Part shown: positions 13,197-22,920 of the stretch, one piece after another
Layout: every line of letters begins with the position of its first letter
Position numbering within the stretch: the first letter of the stretch is position 1
From: Beverwykella pulmonaria
Lineage: Eukaryota > Ascomycota > Dothideomycetes > Pleosporales > Melanommataceae
Assembly: GCA_001599595.1 (NCBI GenBank)
Contig: BCHH01000011.1
Span: forward strand, 703,894 to 767,893
Direction of reading: 5' to 3'
DNA length: 64,000 nucleotides
The notes under the pieces: model-generated
Database searches by the model: none
Told to the model about the DNA's origin: nothing
The model's input: only the letters and a program-made list of their open reading frames with translations
Made by a program: the position numbers and the translations under genes

Positions 13197-14825
13197 ATGG
13201 CACCTTCCGATACTGGGCCACGCACACATCGTGAGGTAGTACAGCATCACGCTTTGCTGTACGAGGAAGGCATTCGAAATGGAGATTTCGAGCCATTTGT
13301 ATACCCATGGGGGACCCTTGGAGCGTTCGTAGTTATCCTCTATCTCCTCATACCTCATCGTAATCGGCCTTGGTTGCGCAAAGCTCGTTTTCTCGCCTTC
13401 GCTTGGATTGCAGCATTCGCCGCGTATTCGATCAAGTACACGCGAACGAAAGCACCCACTGCGTCGTTTGGTCTCGGCTTGATTTCAGCATGGAGCGTTA
13501 TGTGGGTTGGGGCGATTCTGGTGGCAAATGATGCGCAGACAGATTTCCAGCGCATTGAGAGGACAGAAGGAGTGTTCAAGCAGTCGACGAAAGAGAAAAG
13601 AGAGGTGAATGGGGCCACCATGGCAGTGAATACGAGCGACGATAGCAGCAGCAGCGGCGGTAAGTCTGCTTCGAACGCCCACGCGGAATACCATGAGCAT
13701 CTGGGGCCCAGCGCGCGCCACGGTGACTTCGCCTGGCAGCCTTTTCCTCTCGAGCCATTCGCGGAGCGCTTAGATTGGGTCATGGACATCTTCTTTAACT
13801 TCAGAGGGGCAGGCTGGAATTGGCGCACTTCTAACCTTGCTCCGCCGCCAAAATGGGTGCAGGAACAACTGCGTCGAAGCACATTGAATCCGCCTCGGAC
13901 CTCATCACGTGTTCACCCAGGACAGAACCGTGTGTACGCCACCAGGCGTGAACTTCTAATCGCGAATACGAAAACGCTAGTAACAGGCTACCTGCTCCTG
14001 GACGCGCTCATGGCTCTCAGAAACCATGATCCTTACTTCTGGGGACTCATGGATCAACCTCCGCCATCGTTGTATCCTGTCTTTCTTACTAGCAACCCAA
14101 TGCTGCTCAAAATGTTCCGGCTCGGCGTATCTCAATTTGCGATCAAGTGGGCGCTCGAGACCATCTTTTCTCTCGCACCTCTCTTCTACTCCGGCATCCT
14201 TGGTCCCTCCATCATCGGAGCGCGCGCCGAACCTTGGCTCTATCCCGAGACATGGGGCTCATACTCCAGCGTCCTAGACCGCGGCCTTGGTGGCTGGTGG
14301 TCTGCCTGGTGGCATCAGACCTTCCGCTTCGCATTCGACCAGCCCAGCAAGAAGCTCATGAAGATCACGGGCATGAATCCAAAATCACCATTAGCGAGAT
14401 TTTTGCAATTGGTAACGGCATTTGGACTGTCGGGAATACTACACGCTTGCGGTAGCTACACTTCGCACGGCATCACGCGCCCGATCATGGGGCCGTTGCG
14501 CTACTTCTTGCTCCAAGCGGTCGCTATGTATGTCGAAGGTATCCTCTCACAAAAGCTCCGAAAGACAGGCATACACAGACACGTTCCTAGATGGGCAATG
14601 CGCACTTTCACCTTTGCCTACGTACATATTTGGATGTATAAAACAGGGCCAATGCTATGCGATGACTTTGCAAAGGGTGGAGTGTGGCTCTTCGAGCCGA
14701 TTCCGATATCATTGTTTCGGGGATTAGGCTTTGGGGTTGAAGGAGATGGATGGTGGTGTTGGGGTGGGGGGATTGCTCATTGGCATCGAGGAGAAAGGTG
14801 GTGGAAGAGTGGGATTTCGTTATGA
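13197..14825 (+). CDS. Wax-synthase-like MBOAT membrane acyltransferase
   Basis: This is a single-exon, 542-residue membrane protein of the membrane-bound O-acyltransferase type, closest in layout to the fungal wax synthase-like domain that acylates alcohols or secondary metabolites. The N-terminus has two hydrophobic spans near residues 40-58 and 62-80 and another near 95-110. A Ser-rich hydrophilic loop with no membrane character runs through about 140-170. The core shows the family pattern of WWSAWWHQTFR, equivalent to the FWxxRWHxxFR motif, followed by further hydrophobic spans. The conserved His lies in SGILHACGSY (about residue 425). The substrate cannot be read from sequence. Its neighbours are housekeeping genes rather than a biosynthetic cluster. 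I see no introns or breaks. Confidence 0.8.
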   Translation: MAPSDTGPRTHREVVQHHALLYEEGIRNGDFEPFVYPWGTLGAFVVILYLLIPHRNRPWLRKARFLAFAWIAAFAAYSIKYTRTKAPTASFGLGLISAWSVMWVGAILVANDAQTDFQRIERTEGVFKQSTKEKREVNGATMAVNTSDDSSSSGGKSASNAHAEYHEHLGPSARHGDFAWQPFPLEPFAERLDWVMDIFFNFRGAGWNWRTSNLAPPPKWVQEQLRRSTLNPPRTSSRVHPGQNRVYATRRELLIANTKTLVTGYLLLDALMALRNHDPYFWGLMDQPPPSLYPVFLTSNPMLLKMFRLGVSQFAIKWALETIFSLAPLFYSGILGPSIIGARAEPWLYPETWGSYSSVLDRGLGGWWSAWWHQTFRFAFDQPSKKLMKITGMNPKSPLARFLQLVTAFGLSGILHACGSYTSHGITRPIMGPLRYFLLQAVAMYVEGILSQKLRKTGIHRHVPRWAMRTFTFAYVHIWMYKTGPMLCDDFAKGGVWLFEPIPISLFRGLGFGVEGDGWWCWGGGIAHWHRGERWWKSGISL

Positions 14826-16073
14826 TTCATTACTCTCTTTTCTCCCCTTCAATCTCTTATTTTCTGTGCCTTTCAAGGGTATGAGCATTACACTGCATTT
14901 TGATGTCGTTGAACAGTAGTAGATACATAGATATTAATTAGACTAGCGTGTTTTTGAAGCACACCTGAAGCTTGCAGGGTGGACCCTAGGTCACACACCG
15001 GGGATATTTGCCCACCGAGAAACACATAAGCTAACTCCTCCCCCCAGTTTTGCACTCCGGCTTTTGAAAATCCCCACTCCACCACTGACAGTGCCGCTGC
15101 TCGAACCGAGGACGAAGAAGTGCTAAACAAGGTCTTCTAGCAGTCTGCCTTGAGACACAAATCAAGGGGAATCACACGCCCTTCGGGCATCCAAAACAGA
15201 ATGCATTTACCGGTGAAGGGGCCCTGCGGACATGTCACCCCTAAGGTGATCAGGTGGAATAGTTGTTATGTTTTACGATGTCATGAATGAAATGGGTTAC
15301 GCATCTCTGCGATATCAAAAGGATCAGTCTCCAACCATGCTCCGTTACTCGTAGCCAGGTAAGTAGGTAAAGGGCTTTGCAGCCTGAGTATAGTAGAATC
15401 GAGTATCGCTGAGATTGTTCTTTTGCGTTGCCTTCTTCAGTTGTCACTGTAGTTCACAGGATGGAAAGTGGGATTTTCTTTGATGTTCGATATATGTGTG
15501 AGGAGACTTAATTTTATCTTTTGACGATGTTATGAGCATGCCCTGCCCCACCTACCCATCTTTTCTTCTGTGCTTAGGTGGGCTGCTCCTCCCTTGGGCC
15601 TGTTAAGGTAGTCACATGACACCAATATTTGGCGACACCGCTTCCTTAAGTGAGACTTAGTCAGACATAATGCCACCACGTTAGTCCTCTTGGGCTTTAC
15701 TAAGATTACGTTGGCGACCTACGATCACTCCACAGCAGTGGTGCCCCATACCGCCACAATGTCCGCAGAAATAATGAAATGCTGGTTTGGCTTGCTGCGC
15801 CTGTTATTGAGTCACATGCGCACGGACAATATTGAAACTGCACTAGGACGAAGCGAATAACTATCATTGAAATATTGGAGGTGCTAGGTGCATAAGGGTG
15901 TCCAACAGGACGTGGTATCATCCATGAGTCATAGGGCCTTTCCTAGGCAACACTATCACTCCCAAAAACGCCTTGTAAATGCAAGATACCTGCTAACGCC
16001 CGACTCGCAAGCGCGACGAAAGCGTAGTGTGAATGCGAGAGCGTACCTGGAAATGCAGCAATGGTGTCGTAAT
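14826..16073. other. Intergenic region with no recognised gene
   Basis: These 1.25 kb lie between the 3' ends of the MBOAT gene and the convergent DUF2423 gene. A GGTTCGAGCAG-like box on the minus strand near 15097-15107 briefly suggested a tRNA, but no cloverleaf forms. I see only short spurious reading frames. Confidence 0.55.
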
Positions 16074-16699
16074 TCATTTCCTCTTGCGGACGCGGGATTC
16101 GGAGAAAGGCTTCAATGCGCCCTTTCCGCGGGTCTGCGGGAATGTGATGGAGTTTCTCGGCTTTCGTAGTTTCTTGAGCTTCGACTTGTTGACTCTCTTC
16201 TTGTTCGAAGAAGCCGAGCTCGGGTGGGTGCCATCAATTTCCATTTCCATCTCTATGTAGTGGCAGTTAGCCCATGATCACTTAACCAATGTGGTGGCAG
16301 CGCGTCAAAGGCAAATTGGAGGTTTCCCTCGTCGGAAAATCCGACGATGTCGGAGCACAGGCCCAGGTAGTGGAAGAGATTTCGGCTTTCCAAGTTGTCT
16401 TGGGCGAGGGATTGGGGGTCGAGGGCGGTGGTGTTGGGGGGCTGGCGGGAGAAGGAGCGTGGAATCTTGGCAGTAAGAATACACGAACCTTTGGGCAACT
16501 CTGCGTCATCCTTGTGAGAGTCGGCGGAGTCGACCTCCATCTCTGGCTTCTTGGTGGGTTCGGGCTTGGGCTGGCTGATGGTCTCGAGGAGCTTCGCGTG
16601 CAGACGCTCGGCGCGGGCGGCCTCGACGGGACCGAAGACGCTGGAGCGCAGCTTGGAGCGATTCGATTTTTTGACGCTGGCGCGGAGTCCTTTTGCCAT
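16074..16699 (-). CDS. DUF2423 nucleolar-type protein (YBL028C/LLPH-like)
   Basis: This is a small basic protein of the DUF2423 family. The yeast member YBL028C and human LLPH are nucleolar and linked to 60S ribosome biogenesis. Two exons, 16699-16489 and 16252-16074, join across a 236-bp intron (donor gttcgt, a GCTAAC branch site 19 nt before the acceptor, acceptor ATAG) to give 129 residues. The N-terminus MAKGLRASVKKSNRSKLRS and the VFGPVEAARAERLHAKL segment match the family signature. An acidic linker (about 50-75) leads to a Lys/Arg-rich C-terminus with KLKKLRKPRNSITFP, then GKGALKPFSESR and a final RKRK. The start at 16699 is chosen because this N-terminus is the family signature. Upstream in-frame codons are a proline run encoded by a GGA repeat. 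Confidence 0.85.
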
Positions 16700-17394
16700 T
16701 GCGGCGGGTGTGGAGGGAGGAGGAGGAGGAGGAGGAGGAGGGGTGGGTCGCGGGGAGTGCGTTTGGTAGTGGGCGAGCGAAGTGAAGTTGTGGTTGTGTG
16801 AGGGAACACGAAAAAAAATGCTGGCGTGTGGGCCCGGCGTGGGTTTTGTCGTGGTGGCGGGACGAAGGCGGTCAGGCAGAATTCGATTCGATCCGTGGGT
16901 GGCCCGAGCGCGCAAGCAACCGGCGGCCTTGACTTTGCGCCTGTTGAGGCTGCGGATACGGCCAATCCACCGCGTCGCCGTCGTCGTTGAGGCTGCGACA
17001 GCACAACCGCACCACCATGTCCGGCTTCCCCCCCCTCTGAGTCGCTGGCATTTTGCTCGATCCCCCTCTGCGCTTACTGTGTGCGTTTGCGGCGCCGCTG
17101 CGCTCCCACTCCCACTCCCATCTGGAACCTGCTACCCACCGAGACCGCCAGCCCGTCGAAACCTTTTGACCGTTCGGCGGCCGCTACCCTCTCTCTCGCC
17201 CGCGCACCCACGCTCTGTGTTCTTCTTCTGTGCTCTCGTTCACCTGCGCTGCTCAGCATATTCTACGGAACAGCGGACCGGCCCTTCAATGTCTCCCCGA
17301 GTGTCTGTCTGCTAGCCCACCTCCGCCTTCCTACGCATGCACCCAATCCTCCGCCCAACCTGCACCACCTGCACCACCTGCACCACCACGAGAG
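16700..17394. promoter_or_regulatory. Divergent promoter of DUF2423 gene and SIZ-type ligase
   Basis: These 695 bp hold both promoters and leaders. A (GGA)n tract at 16716-16741 sits just upstream of the DUF2423 start, and a tgcaccacc repeat at 17361-17387 sits just upstream of the SIZ start. The middle is GC-rich with no long open frame of gene-like composition. Confidence 0.5.
16716..16741. repeat. (GGA)n microsatellite in the DUF2423 5' leader
   Basis: An almost pure run of GGA lies 17-42 bp upstream of the DUF2423 start codon. On the transcribed strand it is a pyrimidine (TCC) tract. It would code only prolines if translated, which supports placing it in the leader. Confidence 0.85.
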
Positions 17395-19435
17395 ATGGCT
17401 ACCCACGCGGCAGTCCAAACCCTCGCGGGTGCCCTCACGGCCCGTCTCAAGACACTCGTCAACGCCATTCTCAAGAAGATCTGCAAGGAGGAAGGCTTGC
17501 AGCAGTCGGGGAACAAGTCGATTCTCCAGCGACGCATCTTAGACCGTACGGTCCCACGCCTTCACCTTCACCTTTCCCTTTCCCCCCGCCCTGGCCGACT
17601 CACTCGCTGACCTGCATGTCTCTATAGTTATAGATGAAGCTGTCCGTAACAACGACACCGACACCCTCCAACGGTTGCGACACCGCATCCACAACCAAGG
17701 CGACGCGCCCCAGAGCTCCGATCCGCCCTCCACTCCGACATATTCAACATCCCCGGCGGCGCCGGCTGCATACAACGGGTTCCACCAACCGTTTACGCCA
17801 ATGCCGCAGCAAATGGCCTTCCGTATGCCATGTCAATTGCCTTGAGCGCAGGACGACAGCTAAGAGTGACCAGGACCACAGCACCTTTTCAAGGAAAGCG
17901 CATTCTATGAGATGAGGCAAACCTTAGTCGACGGTATCGTGTTGGAAGGTGAGCTTACTCGATTCGTGCATGGACCTATGCTCACAATATGCAGCTTCCC
18001 CCAGCCATCGCCAGAATTGCTCAAGATCTATCGAACTGAAGCCAGAAACATGTGACAGACTCAAAGCGGATCCCTCGCTGCGCATCCTGCTGTTCTCGGC
18101 CGTCGAGCAGCCGCTCGCCGCCTACACGCGACATGACGTTGCCTTCCCAAGCCAAATCGAGGTCCGGGTGAACGGTGAGGAGGTCAAAGCCAATTACAAG
18201 GGCCTCAAAAATAAGCCCGGCTCCACCAGACCTGCAGACATCACAGACTTTGTTCGAAAGGCGCCGGCCAACTACAAAAACACCCTCCTGATCACGTATG
18301 CGTTGACCCAGAAGGCAAGTGTGACATCGGTCTCCTCACCAGTCTTGTTATCCCATCACTTAATGCGCACGCTAACCTCCTTGCAGAAGTTCAATCTACA
18401 AGTGTGTATGGTGAAGAAGAATTCCATTGATGATCTGGCGCATCGAATCTCTCGTAAAGCCGTCATCACGAAGCACTCCGTCATGAACGAGAGTAGGTTG
18501 TGTGAAAGCGTATTTGAGCTCGTGAGGCTAACTTGACTTTTAGTGCTCAAGAAGGCGAATGACCCAGATATTGTAGTCGGTTCCAGCGTCATGTCCTTGA
18601 AAGATCCAATCTCGACCCTAAGAATATCCACTCCGGTTCGATCCACGATTTGCACGCACAACCAATGTTTTGATGCCGAATCATTTTTACAGTTGCAGGA
18701 GCAAGCGCCAACGTGGCAGTGCCCGATCTGCAATAAGACAATCTCGTTTGAGAGTTTGGCCGTGGATGAGTGAGTTGCGCGCGACAATGATATGGGACGT
18801 GTAAACTGATATTGAGTAGGTACTTCAAGGAGATCCTAGGCAGTGTCCCCAAAGGAACAGACCAAGTGACTGTTGAACCGAACGGACAATGGTCCAACGG
18901 GAAGGAGAAACCCACACCACGAAACAGCGGTTATGGGTACGCTGGGAGCCCGGACAGCGATGAAGAATTGGTCGAAATACCGGATTATCGCGTTTTGGCT
19001 ATCAAGAGCGAGGCATATACTCCACAAAGCTTGACACACACCTCTCCGCTCTCTTCTCGGGAAGCTTCCACTGCGCCTCGGGCGGGCAATAAGAGAGGTT
19101 CAGAGGTTATCGACCTGACACTAAGCGACGATGATGAGCCGCCGAGGCCCACGAAAAAGGTAGCGTACACAACTCCCAGCAGCCTCCCCGACCCATCACG
19201 CCAGTACCAATTGCCCGCTTTCGGGACTCCTTCTGTTCCATCGCGTCCCCATCCCCAACTTTCCAATGGCTTGTCGTCAGGCTTGCGCTTGAACCCTCCT
19301 CCTCTTCCTCCTCCTCCTCCTCCCTCCTCCCAGAGTCGACTGTCTTTTGGATCCTATCGTCAACCGCCGCCACGCTCAAGTTATCCCGGACAGGGAACGC
19401 CAACATACCCCACCTACCTTGGCAGTTCCCCCTAG
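17395..19435 (+). CDS. SIZ/PIAS-family SUMO E3 ligase
   Basis: This nuclear E3 ligase transfers SUMO from Ubc9 to substrates. Seven exons (17395-17545, 17628-17822, 17874-17948, 17995-18314, 18387-18492, 18544-18769, 18820-19435) give 562 residues. A SAP-like DNA-binding helix pair fills about 10-55, a PINIT domain runs from about 110 (HLFKESAFYEM) to 265, and the SP-RING/MIZ finger shows C319, H321, C324, C342 and C345 (CTHNQCF, WQCPIC). A SUMO-interacting motif, VIDLTLSDDDEP, lies at about 454, and a PsiKxE site (AIKSE, K420) could be an automodification site. The proline-rich tail is low complexity. Intron 4 (18315-18386) uses a GC donor (GCAAGT); only this keeps the frame. Fusing the LTQK end to KFNLQV is supported by the PINIT fold. 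Confidence 0.9.
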
Positions 19436-20244
19436 CTCGAAGCACTGAATTCTGTACATGTATTGATCATGCTAATGCCAAAGTGGATTTGCAGGCCCGA
19501 AGATTGCCTGCGTCACAAATCCGGCCCCTATTCCCGGCTTAGAGAGACTGCACCGATAAGGTCACGCGCGAAGCCTTCCAAAGAGGATCCTTCCCCTTTC
19601 TTTCTTTCCACCGACTGATATAACTCTTAGACCTACCCCTCGGTGGTCGAAAAGTCTTCGGAAAAGCAATACACATTTCTATCTATATGTTATGGTCGAC
19701 TTTGCGGGTCTACGGTACCTGCCTTGTCTGCACAAATTTGGGAATTGGCGTAATGCAGGCGTAATGAAGTGGTGGCGCTTGGCTCGCGTCTTATGGGATA
19801 TCCTGGCATCCGGGTGGCATCGTAATTTTTATGGTTTACGACATTTACGGGTGTATTGCAAGTTGCATGAGCGAAGTGTAGAGATTACGTGGAAGGAGTG
19901 GACAAGGCAGCCTCGACTTGTGGGCAGTTCGCCTGGACAAAATATTTAAATGAACCGCTTCACGAGGTCAAATATTGAAACTACTACTCTCCCTGTCTTA
20001 TAGAAATTTGGAGTGAATGCGAATTACTGCAATAGAATCAGATCCCATATATCAACACCGCTCTAGAGCACTGTGCAGCCTGTTCTCTACCACACTCTGC
20101 CTCCCATTTCCTTGTTGCATCCCCGTACTTCGTTGCGCGAGCAATGAAGACATGGTGTTGCTCGAGCTTTCCCTCATTTCCCTTATGTAATTGTCAAAAG
20201 TCGTGGCGGCAGCAAGCTCGACATCGTGTCGCGAATTCTTGAGC
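19436..20244. other. Convergent 3' region, SIZ ligase and TPIS-repeat gene
   Basis: These 0.8 kb hold the 3' ends of two convergent genes. The stretch 19600-20000 is moderately AT-rich. I see no gene, RNA or notable repeat. Confidence 0.55.
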
Positions 20245-21939
20245 TCATGTTAGGCTTCTTGGGGGCCCATCATGGTAAACTGTGGCAGGGAGGGTAAATG
20301 TTTGGTTGGTTGGTAGGAGAGCGGCGATGGTGATGCTGTGCCTTTTGGTATTTGAAGTGGGGTACTTGAGATGTAGCGCGGGGATTGGAGCGGGCGGTAG
20401 GGAGATAGACCGGGATCTGCTAGTGGTGATGGGGGGTTTGGGGTCTTTTGATAGAGATAGAAATGGTGATGGTGATGGTGATGGTGATGGTGATAATGAC
20501 GGAGAGGAGGGAAGAGGAATGTTGCACGGCTCCATTGAGGAATTTAGGACCGTGTTAGAGTCTGGCTGATGAGAGATACCGACGTCCTGAATCAAGACTT
20601 GGCTTTCCTCTGTACTCAGCTCCTCCTCTACGGCCGTCGCCCCGTCCCAGAAATCTGGAATGAAGAAGCGGTCTGACGGGGTGGCGATGTCGTACAGCAT
20701 GTCGTCCCAGGCTTGTTGGATGGATACAGAGGCAGATATGGGCGTGTATAGGTCGGCCATCTGTCCGGTGTTGTGGGTCTGCAGTGCGAGCTTGGAGTAG
20801 ACTTGATGAGAGACTTGAGGTATTGGGCCAAAGGGAGATATGGGCGTGTACAGTGCGCCAGGGCCAAATCGAAGGACACTTTCTGAGAGGTCGTTGGTTT
20901 GGAGAGAAAATCTGGCGTACAGCATCTCGTTGAAGGCTTGTTGGATAGAAGCAGACGGTGATATGGGTGTGCACATATCTGAACAATGTCTGGTGTGGCT
21001 CGTGGGGAAATTGTTGCTCCAATGTTCTCTGGTCACAAGGCTATGTAATCGTTCTTCCTCGTTGTGTTTCTCAGAGCTGGAGGGTGAGATGGGCGTGTAC
21101 GATGCCTCGAAATTGTTACCGTATTGCGAGTGCCCGTTCGTCAGGAGTCCGAGCCGCGGGCACGACAAAACCTCGTCGTCCGTGACGTCAAACTCCTGCT
21201 CGTTGATTCCAGTGGGCGAAATAGGCGTAAACAGTGCCTCAGTCTCGTGCCTCAGATAATCTTCCAGCAGATTACTTGTCAGGAGTTCCAGACGAGGAGA
21301 GTGCAAGTCCTTTTCAGCTGCAATGCCGTACATGGGCTCGGACGCAGAAGGCGAAATAGGAGTACATAGCCCAGAAGCTGAAATGGGTGTATAGTCGTCC
21401 GATACATGCCGTTCGTGCCAGCCCAATCCTAGGAGATTGCTCGTTTGGAGTGCGAGGCGTGGGGAGCGGAAGCCGTCGTTCATGTCTGTGTCTTCATCCC
21501 TATCTCTGTCCGAATAGACACTGCAATGCGAGACGGTGCTGGGAGATATGACGTTTATATTTGCCCAGCTAGGGGAGGACTGGAAGTCGTGGCTGGAGTT
21601 GTGATCAGGAGAAAAGGAAGAGTATGGCCGGATGCTGATGGGGCTTATGAGGACGGGGCTACGTGGAGAGTGGTATGAAGTTCGCTTTGATATGTGCAGT
21701 TCGAAATTTGGGCGCGGAGTAGGTGGTCTAGGGATGGGGGAGCCAGGTGTGGGGGGTGTGCACGTTGTCATTGTTGAGGTGGTGATGGCCAAGGTAGGAA
21801 TACTTGAGATGTACACAATAAATGAATAGAGAGAGGGGGAAATTATAGAGTGTAAGTGGGCAGTTGCATTACTCGAAGATTCGACGGAGTAAAGAAGTGA
21901 CGATGAACGAAACGAGAGCCTGAGGTCCCACCTTTTCAT
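20245..21939 (-). CDS. Unrecognised protein with TPIS(P/A) repeats
   Basis: I do not recognise this protein. The open frame encodes 564 residues if started at 21939. A better start may be the ATG at 21771 (508 residues), since the first 56 codons look like translated leader. The N-terminal part is Ser/Pro/Thr-rich with many SP/TP pairs. Residues 159-404 (numbered from 21939) hold a diverged repeat: a [SC]PRLxLxT block (about 159, 214, 260, with weaker copies near 341 and 381) followed some 25 residues later by [YCF]TPIS[PA]. TPIS occurs seven times, at 184, 193, 238, 282, 324, 365 and 399. Residues 479-492 are an SP run coded by a GGTGAT microsatellite. There is no signal peptide in the shorter form, and no enzyme motif. 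The many TP/SP sites could be proline-directed kinase targets. The function is unknown. Confidence 0.65.
   Translation of the reverse strand: MKRWDLRLSFRSSSLLYSVESSSNATAHLHSIISPSLYSFIVYISSIPTLAITTSTMTTCTPPTPGSPIPRPPTPRPNFELHISKRTSYHSPRSPVLISPISIRPYSSFSPDHNSSHDFQSSPSWANINVISPSTVSHCSVYSDRDRDEDTDMNDGFRSPRLALQTSNLLGLGWHERHVSDDYTPISASGLCTPISPSASEPMYGIAAEKDLHSPRLELLTSNLLEDYLRHETEALFTPISPTGINEQEFDVTDDEVLSCPRLGLLTNGHSQYGNNFEASYTPISPSSSEKHNEEERLHSLVTREHWSNNFPTSHTRHCSDMCTPISPSASIQQAFNEMLYARFSLQTNDLSESVLRFGPGALYTPISPFGPIPQVSHQVYSKLALQTHNTGQMADLYTPISASVSIQQAWDDMLYDIATPSDRFFIPDFWDGATAVEEELSTEESQVLIQDVGISHQPDSNTVLNSSMEPCNIPLPSSPSLSPSPSPSPSPFLSLSKDPKPPITTSRSRSISLPPAPIPALHLKYPTSNTKRHSITIAALLPTNQTFTLPATVYHDGPPRSLT
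20465..20494. repeat. 6-bp (GGTGAT) repeat coding Ser-Pro
   Basis: Five exact copies of ggtgat on the plus strand read as Ser-Pro dipeptides in the minus-strand TPIS-repeat gene, near residue 482-491. Confidence 0.9.
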
Positions 21940-22920
21940 ATCTCCACAAACTCCACACCCCTAATACATACGTTCGTAAACCCCCTCACAATCACCACCA
22001 TCCCCAGCCTCACCGTCTATCACCTTGCATATCTTACCGCCGACCTCCACCGTCAAAGATTACCGCCACGCCCATGTGCCCCTTGCGAGAGACCTCATTG
22101 AGACCACTCTTGCCCCAAAAGTCTCTGATGTCGTCGGGCGCTAATACCGTGGTGATGTGCTTTCCCGGGGTGAACGTGGATAATCGATAGGAGCACGCAG
22201 GTACACGGCTTTGTGATTGGATGTGGCTTGAAACGGAGGGGAGGGGTCGTGAATGCGGAGGTGTGATGAAAGGTCTGAACGCCAAGGGCGCGTAGATTTT
22301 AGTACAACAGCTCAAACTCTATGTTTCTCTAAATTGCAACAAACACAAAACAATAGCCAATTCTTAAAGGAATACCTTGGCAGCTTGCAACCTTTGATTT
22401 TACTTACTGTTCATCGACATGATCAAAAGCGTGTAGGTGTGGATCTCTGATCCTTTGATTATAGATACTTGAGTTTCGATCACACTCACACATGGTCTGA
22501 GCGTTCCACCGCCTCACCCTAATCGCGTTAGTCTAGCCGCCAATCAAGCATCTACGACTCACCCCCGAGGTCTCGTGCGAGGCCGTCATTGAAGAGACCA
22601 ATAACCATCCCATCACAGCCTTCGCTTCAGCAAACAGCCACAGCGGCTCTGCACTCCTCCCGCACACTCGCACGCTCTGATCTTCGCCTTGCAGCGCGTT
22701 CGCATGGGAGAGATTAGTTAGCGCCGTGATGACAGCGGAGCATTAATCCAGCTTATCGAAGGACTGAGTGCTACCTAAACTCCCCTACGCACGAATGGTA
22801 GTGGATGATTAAGATACAATGCATCGATTGCTTTCTAGATTACCAATTCTAATGTACAATAACTTGAAAACACCGCCATCTACCCACTGTGCCTATATAT
22901 TCAAGACAAAAGAAAGCCGC
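21940..22920. other. Intergenic region with coding-like scraps only
   Basis: This region lies between the start of the TPIS-repeat gene and the 3' end of the CCG-9-like gene. A minus-strand frame at 22034-22315 (containing APDDIRDFW) and a plus-strand frame ending near 22680 (containing EETNNHPITAF) have gene-like composition over 40-90 codons. Neither has a recognisable domain or clear splice partners, so I do not call genes. Confidence 0.4.

Noticed and set aside
15060..15180. A possible tRNA on the minus strand near a GGTTCGAGC box
   Set aside because: The flanking bases do not form a T stem or acceptor stem, and no A box lies at the right distance.
20245..21939. TPIS-repeat protein as a ribosomal-peptide precursor for the UstYa enzyme
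   Set aside because: It lacks Lys-Arg processing sites between repeats and a convincing signal peptide, the copies are too diverged, and it lies 12 kb away behind three conserved genes.
22034..22315. A 93-codon minus-strand frame with protein-like C-terminal half
   Set aside because: No domain, no splice partner that extends it, and the first half reads as non-coding. It is kept only as a remark in the intergenic entry.
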